From Candidatus Acidiferrales bacterium (GTDB taxonomy: Bacteria > Acidobacteriota > Terriglobia > Acidiferrales > UBA7541): a stretch of 64,000 nucleotides of DNA. The notes under the pieces are model-generated. The model had not been told where the DNA came from, made no database searches, and saw only the letters and a program-made list of their open reading frames with translations. Made by a program: the position numbers and the translations under genes. This document shows, piece by piece, positions 59,898 through 64,000 of the stretch (positions are counted from its first letter, which is position 1; each line of letters begins with the position of its first letter). The stretch is from NCBI GenBank assembly GCA_035934015.1, contig DASYYH010000011.1, forward strand, positions 186,001-250,000. Reading direction: 5' to 3'.

Positions 59898-61973
59898 TTA
59901 GGGCAAATCCTTGCTCATGCGATCGACCACATCTTTTGGCTCCGTCGTTGGCGGATTGTTCAGATATTTACCGAAGAAAACCAGATATCGCTGCCAGCGG
60001 TCCTGGATGTGCCGCGCTTCCACAAAGCCGTGGTTCTCGCGCGGATAGGTGACAAACTCCACTGGCACGTGCCGCTCGTAGAGCGCCCGGTAAAATTCCT
60101 CCGCCTGCGGAATCGGCACGCGCGTGTCCGCCTGCCCGTGAAGAATCATCGTCGGCGTCTTCACGTCTTCGACATACTTCATCGGCGAATGATCCCAATA
60201 TTCCTGAAAATTGTCCCACGGCGATTTCATGTTAAAAAACATTGTGAGATACCGGTGGATATCGGTCTGCGAATACATCGAATAAAGGTCCGGCAGTCCC
60301 GCGCCCGGCGAAATAGCCTTGAAGCGATCCGTTTGCGTATCGATCCAGTAGGTCATGAATCCGCCGTAGGACCATCCGAACGCGCCCATGCGATTCGGAT
60401 CTGCCCAGCCGCGGCTGATCACAGCGTCGACGCCGCTCATGTCATCTTTGTAATCTCCGCCGCCCCAGTCGTTTTGATTCGCCATGGCGAATTTTTCGCC
60501 GCGTCCGGAAGATCCGCGGAAATTCGGCTCAAGAACCAGATAGCCATTTGCCGCCATAATCTGTTCGGACGGATTAAACGCTAGCACAGACGCGCCCGTC
60601 GGTCCGCCGTGCGGATTCAGCAACAACGGCCACTTTCGCGAGGCATCGAAATCCACCGGCTTGGTGACGATCCCGTCGATCATCATCCCGTCTTTGCTGC
60701 TCTTCCACTGAATGACTTCCATGCTGCCCAGCGCATAGTCCGCGAGCCAAGCATTCTGATTTGTGACCGGATCGATGGAAGAAAAATTCAAATCCGAACG
60801 GAACACTTCGGCAGGATGGCTCGGATCCGTCCACGTCCCAACGGCCGTTTGTCCGTTCGCACTAATTTCATCGATACTAATCACCGCCGGCTTGTCAGTA
60901 ACCTGTCGAACGGTTCCCCCAGCGACATCAGCCGCAAAAATTTCCACCGACTCGCGCGTTTCCGTGCTGAAGTAAATCGTCTTTCCATCCGGCGCCCAAA
61001 CGGGTGTGCCGGCATTCAACTCGAATGATCCGGTCAGCTTCGTCGGCTGCCCGCCATCCGCACTCACAACAAAAAGGTTCATCTGATAGAGGTCCAGCCC
61101 CTGGCTGCTCAGGTACGCGATCCATTTCCCGTCCAGCGACCATCGCGCCGTATGCGTATAGTCCGCGCTGTCCACTAGCTTTCGCTTCTGTCCGCTCGCC
61201 ACATCAAGCACCCACGCCGTTTGCAGACTGATATCATCCAGCCGTGGCGTCGGATTCGTCGTGAACGTAACGCGCGTGCCATCGGGAGACCATCGCGGAT
61301 TGCTGACGGTAAAATCTCCCTCGGTCAATTCCTTCTCATCGCCTGATGCGATATTCCAGGTCCAGAGCTGCGCCATCTCGAAATCATGGTCCACAACCAC
61401 TGCATCGTCTTTGGCCTTCTCGCGCTTTTCCTCATCAGCAGCCTTCGGTTTCGTGGCCACAAGAAGCAGCGTCTTGCCATCCGGCGAGAATTCGAATCCG
61501 TGAACGCCGGACTTGTGCTTCGTCACCTGCCACGGCTCGCCTCCGTCGGCGTACATGAACCACACCTGCGGCTCCGCTTCTTTTTCCTTCCCCGCCGCCA
61601 TCGTGAACGCCAGTATCTTCCCATCGGGCGACCATACGACGTTCGAGACGCTCTTATCGCCTCGCGTATACTGCCGCGCTGCGCTGGTCGGCCCCACGGC
61701 AGGCACAACCCACAGTTGCGTCGTCGTTTTTCCCGGTTCGCTCTTCTCCAGCTTCGTTTCCGAAACGAGATACGCCACGCGAGTCCCGTCCGGTGAAATC
61801 CGCGGCGAAAAAACGCGTGCCACTCGCAATGCCGCGTCCGTTCCGAACAACTTCTTCCCGTCTTTGGTCCGTGCCGCCGATTCCTGCCCGCGCGTCGCCA
61901 GAGACGTCAGCGCAAACGCCAGCAACAAAACCATCATCGCAACGGACCATTTCTTGGCTTTCGAGAAAATCAT
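59898..61973 (-). CDS. Secreted S9-family prolyl oligopeptidase-type peptidase
   Basis: A 691-residue serine peptidase. A signal peptide (VAMMVLLLAFALTSLATRG) is followed by a WD40-like beta-propeller of repeated SPDG motifs (FSPRISPDG, WSPDGKILA, FSPDGKTLL, RWSPDGT) over residues 50-390. The alpha/beta-hydrolase domain holds Ser535 in GAFGWSYGGFMTY, Asp616 in HGQADTRVP and His648 in ENHGF. It cleaves dipeptides or short oligopeptides from N-termini, probably in the periplasm. GGAGG lies before the ATG at 61973. It is convergent with the cyclophilin gene. Confidence 0.93.
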   Translation of the reverse strand: MIFSKAKKWSVAMMVLLLAFALTSLATRGQESAARTKDGKKLFGTDAALRVARVFSPRISPDGTRVAYLVSETKLEKSEPGKTTTQLWVVPAVGPTSAARQYTRGDKSVSNVVWSPDGKILAFTMAAGKEKEAEPQVWFMYADGGEPWQVTKHKSGVHGFEFSPDGKTLLLVATKPKAADEEKREKAKDDAVVVDHDFEMAQLWTWNIASGDEKELTEGDFTVSNPRWSPDGTRVTFTTNPTPRLDDISLQTAWVLDVASGQKRKLVDSADYTHTARWSLDGKWIAYLSSQGLDLYQMNLFVVSADGGQPTKLTGSFELNAGTPVWAPDGKTIYFSTETRESVEIFAADVAGGTVRQVTDKPAVISIDEISANGQTAVGTWTDPSHPAEVFRSDLNFSSIDPVTNQNAWLADYALGSMEVIQWKSSKDGMMIDGIVTKPVDFDASRKWPLLLNPHGGPTGASVLAFNPSEQIMAANGYLVLEPNFRGSSGRGEKFAMANQNDWGGGDYKDDMSGVDAVISRGWADPNRMGAFGWSYGGFMTYWIDTQTDRFKAISPGAGLPDLYSMYSQTDIHRYLTMFFNMKSPWDNFQEYWDHSPMKYVEDVKTPTMILHGQADTRVPIPQAEEFYRALYERHVPVEFVTYPRENHGFVEARHIQDRWQRYLVFFGKYLNNPPTTEPKDVVDRMSKDLP

Positions 61974-62109
61974 GGCAAATCCTCCATGCATCATTCGAAA
62001 ACAAGGCTAAGCAAATGTTTCATTTCCACCACGCCGGCAAGGCGCGCAGTATATTCGCTCTGCCACACGCCTTCAACTGAATCGTTTCCTGAATTTGAAG
62101 TTCGCGAAA

Positions 62110-63276
62110 TCAAAAAGTGCCAAGCAGCAATTTCATCCCTCGGGCGAATTCCTGCGCAGGCGCAATCAAACTCACAACCAGATAGCCGTCGCTCGAAAAA
62201 TCGTAGAAGTGCCCCGGATGAACGAAGACTTCCTTCGCATTTAGCAGCTCAATTGCCAAATCCTCATCCGAACGCATCGCCGGCACGCGTAGCACGGCGT
62301 ACCATCCGCCCTCCACTTCGAGCCTCGCGCAAGCCTTCTGCGCCGCCAGCTGCCGGTCGAGTTCCGCGAGATTTTCCTTCACGCGAGCCATCAATTGTTT
62401 TTGAAAGTTACTGCACTGAGCGAGAAAAACGGGAGCAGCGAGCTGAATCGGCGCATTCATCGAGAGATATGCGTCCGCAATCACTTCCAGCCGCGCGACG
62501 GCCTGCGTTTTCAAATGGGCCGGTCCATTCACGATCAGCCAAGCCAGTTTCATCTGCGGCAGCCCGGAAATTTTGGAAAGCCCGCTCATCGTAAACGTCA
62601 GCGCCGCCGCGTTCGCTGCGAAGCTCACGTGGCGTCTTTCCCTTAGGGCAAAATCTAGAAACACTTCGTCGGCGATAAGCGCAATCTCACGTCGCGCGCA
62701 CATTTCATTCAGCCGCGACATTTCTTCCTGTTTTGTAAAATGCCCTGTCGGATTATTGGGGTGAACAACAACGAGGGCCCGCGTGCGCGAAGTGATGGCT
62801 CGCTCCAGCGCGTGAAAATCAATTTGCCAGCCGTGATCGTAGACAAGGGGATACCGCATCAGCTTGACGTCCTGAATGTCCGCAAGAAAATCGAGCAGCG
62901 GATAACTCGGAGTCGGGACAAGCGCCTCGTCGCCGGGATTGCACAGCAGTCGAAAAACGAATGAGTAGCCTTCGCTCGTGCCCGTGGTCAAAAACATATC
63001 CTTCGGCGTGACCTCGTCGCCACGTTCGGCGTAGTAGCCCGCCACAGCGCGCCGCGCGATCTCCAATCCTTGCGCGTTCGGCTCATAGCGCATTGCTGAA
63101 TTGTTTCCAAACGCATCCAAGATCGCCGCGCAGTCGTATTCGAAGCCGCATTCCGTCGGATTCGAAATCGTCAAGTCGATGATCCGTCTCCCCTCGGCGC
63201 GGTGTTTCGCCAACGCTGCGCTCAGCCGGTTGCTTTCAAGATTCCACTTTGTGCGGTCGGCAAACATGGAGGACAT
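62110..63276 (-). CDS. PLP-dependent aminotransferase, class I/II
   Basis: A 388-residue fold-type I aminotransferase. IDLTISNPTECGF opens the family pattern. LTTGTSEGYSFVFRLLC is the cofactor cap, and VVVHPNNPTGHFTKQEEM is the substrate-binding NPTG motif. LIADEVFLDF holds the Asp for the pyridine nitrogen, and TMSGLSKISGLPQMKLAWLI holds the PLP Lys and Arg. The substrate amino acid is unknown. I start at ATG 63276; the frame is open to 63513 but that part overlaps the next gene antisense in a different frame and lacks homology. Confidence 0.9.
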   Translation of the reverse strand: MSSMFADRTKWNLESNRLSAALAKHRAEGRRIIDLTISNPTECGFEYDCAAILDAFGNNSAMRYEPNAQGLEIARRAVAGYYAERGDEVTPKDMFLTTGTSEGYSFVFRLLCNPGDEALVPTPSYPLLDFLADIQDVKLMRYPLVYDHGWQIDFHALERAITSRTRALVVVHPNNPTGHFTKQEEMSRLNEMCARREIALIADEVFLDFALRERRHVSFAANAAALTFTMSGLSKISGLPQMKLAWLIVNGPAHLKTQAVARLEVIADAYLSMNAPIQLAAPVFLAQCSNFQKQLMARVKENLAELDRQLAAQKACARLEVEGGWYAVLRVPAMRSDEDLAIELLNAKEVFVHPGHFYDFSSDGYLVVSLIAPAQEFARGMKLLLGTF

Positions 63277-63358
63277 CGGGAGGTTATCACGAACGGCGCA
63301 ATGTGTTTTGGCCTGAACCTTGGCTTGTAGCGCATCAAACGCGAAGCGCCAATGGCCG

Positions 63359-64000
63359 CTAACTTCGCGCCGCGCTCGATCTGTATTTTCTCCACAGGCG
63401 CAGCGGACGCAATAATGAATACGACCGTTCGAGCGGCTTCGGAACGTCGACCATATTCCAATCCTCTTCTGCCGGAGCCGTCGAGAGGCGCATCCAGTAG
63501 CGCAATCCATCATTGAGAGATTCTGTCATCCGAATACGATAACGCGATCTCTGCAAGACGCCTTCCGGCAATTCCCTGCCCTCCAAAAAACATGCGCGAA
63601 TCCCCTCTCCGATTCGCGCCACGCCTCGGCCTGTTTTCGCCAAGGCAGCGATCTCTTTCGGCAGCTCCGCCTCAAGAATTTCCTGCGCCAGCCACACCGC
63701 GAGCATCAGCATGCGTGTCAGCTTCAGCCTGCGCGCCTCTGCGAGCGCTTTTCCCCACGAAATACATGTCGAACCGCTGGCGACCTCCGCGAAATCCGCC
63801 ACCCAAATCAGCCGCGTCCAGAAATCCTTCGCCCCGTGAACCGCAAGCATCAACAACTCGTCTTCGCTCGTAAACGCAGGTATTTCTCTCCCGTTCATCA
63901 CAATTCTGCAGCCCCGTTGGATCATCGCTTCCACGTCTGGACGGGCAGGAAAGTGCCGCAGCGTCATCTCCGTGTGCAGTTCGGCGATGGATCGGGTCCC
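63359..64000 (-). CDS. Nucleotidyltransferase-family protein, 3' part (5' end outside window)
   Basis: The visible 213 codons include TRSIAELHTEMTLRHFP, IVMNGREIPAFTSEDELLML and AVHGAKDFWTRLIWVADFAE, a pattern of the uncharacterised nucleotidyltransferase family (PF14907). These proteins are often found near polysaccharide or peptide-modification genes. The catalytic Gly-Ser-x(n)-Asp motif would be in the missing N-terminal part, so activity cannot be judged. The frame is open to the right edge. The C-terminus is Arg/Ser-rich. Confidence 0.72.
   Translation of the reverse strand, partial: GTRSIAELHTEMTLRHFPARPDVEAMIQRGCRIVMNGREIPAFTSEDELLMLAVHGAKDFWTRLIWVADFAEVASGSTCISWGKALAEARRLKLTRMLMLAVWLAQEILEAELPKEIAALAKTGRGVARIGEGIRACFLEGRELPEGVLQRSRYRIRMTESLNDGLRYWMRLSTAPAEEDWNMVDVPKPLERSYSLLRPLRLWRKYRSSAARS

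Overview
The window is about 64 kb of GC-rich, gene-dense bacterial chromosome from a Gram-negative, diderm organism. It carries Kdo/heptose LPS genes, lpxK, an RND efflux system with a TolC-type partner, a POTRA protein, a TonB-dependent receptor and a secretin. The combination of a carboxypeptidase-regulatory-domain TonB receptor, a TPR-secretin-cohesin protein with GspG-like pseudopilins, a VPS10/Asp-box protein and the intergenic hairpin repeat is typical of Acidobacteriota (Terriglobia-like). That placement is inference; no rRNA gene is present to confirm it.

Layout. 0-5.2 kb: coaX (5' end outside the window), a coiled-coil protein, an RlmD-type rRNA methyltransferase and ComEC on the + strand. 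5.3-12.8 kb: on the - strand, a DUF2007 gene and then a tightly overlapping LPS inner-core operon reading waaA-lpxK-waaF-gmhB-hldA-hldC-waaC-ICMT-like, with a TATAAT box upstream of waaA. 12.8-24.1 kb, + strand: a secreted protein, PcrA/UvrD helicase, APC permease, a phospholipase-C-like protein with altered metal ligands, adenosine deaminase, purS, glmS, a POTRA-only protein and larE. 24.2-33.1 kb: an HDAC-family gene (-), a Cys-rich protein plus TonB receptor (+), then a - strand operon larC-metG-tatD-ispB. LarE and LarC both belong to nickel-pincer cofactor synthesis. 33.1-41.3 kb: a repeat-bearing gap, argS with a near-consensus promoter, pepA and smpB (-), and a secretin/pseudopilin operon (+).

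41.3-45 kb is an island of decay beside an initiator tRNA-Met gene. The 3' part of the tRNA and its flank is repeated 121 bp downstream. There follow a RibD/DHFR-like gene, a frameshifted and internally deleted YciI pseudogene, a secreted protein, an AraC regulator, a truncated ECF sigma-factor remnant, and two families of short direct repeats. No integrase is visible.

45-64 kb: a TPR protein, a large Asp-box (VPS10-like) protein and a penicillin-acylase-family enzyme (+). Next is a heavy-metal RND operon with a small His/Cys-bearing leader protein (-), then a cyclophilin (+), an S9 peptidase, a PLP aminotransferase and the 3' part of a nucleotidyltransferase-like gene (all -).

The window is mostly housekeeping and envelope biology. 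The most unusual points are the tRNA-adjacent degenerate island, the secretin-cohesin fusion, the PLC-like protein that lost most of its expected histidine ligands, the POTRA-only protein, and several genes whose -10-like hexamer lies so close to the start codon that leaderless mRNAs are plausible.
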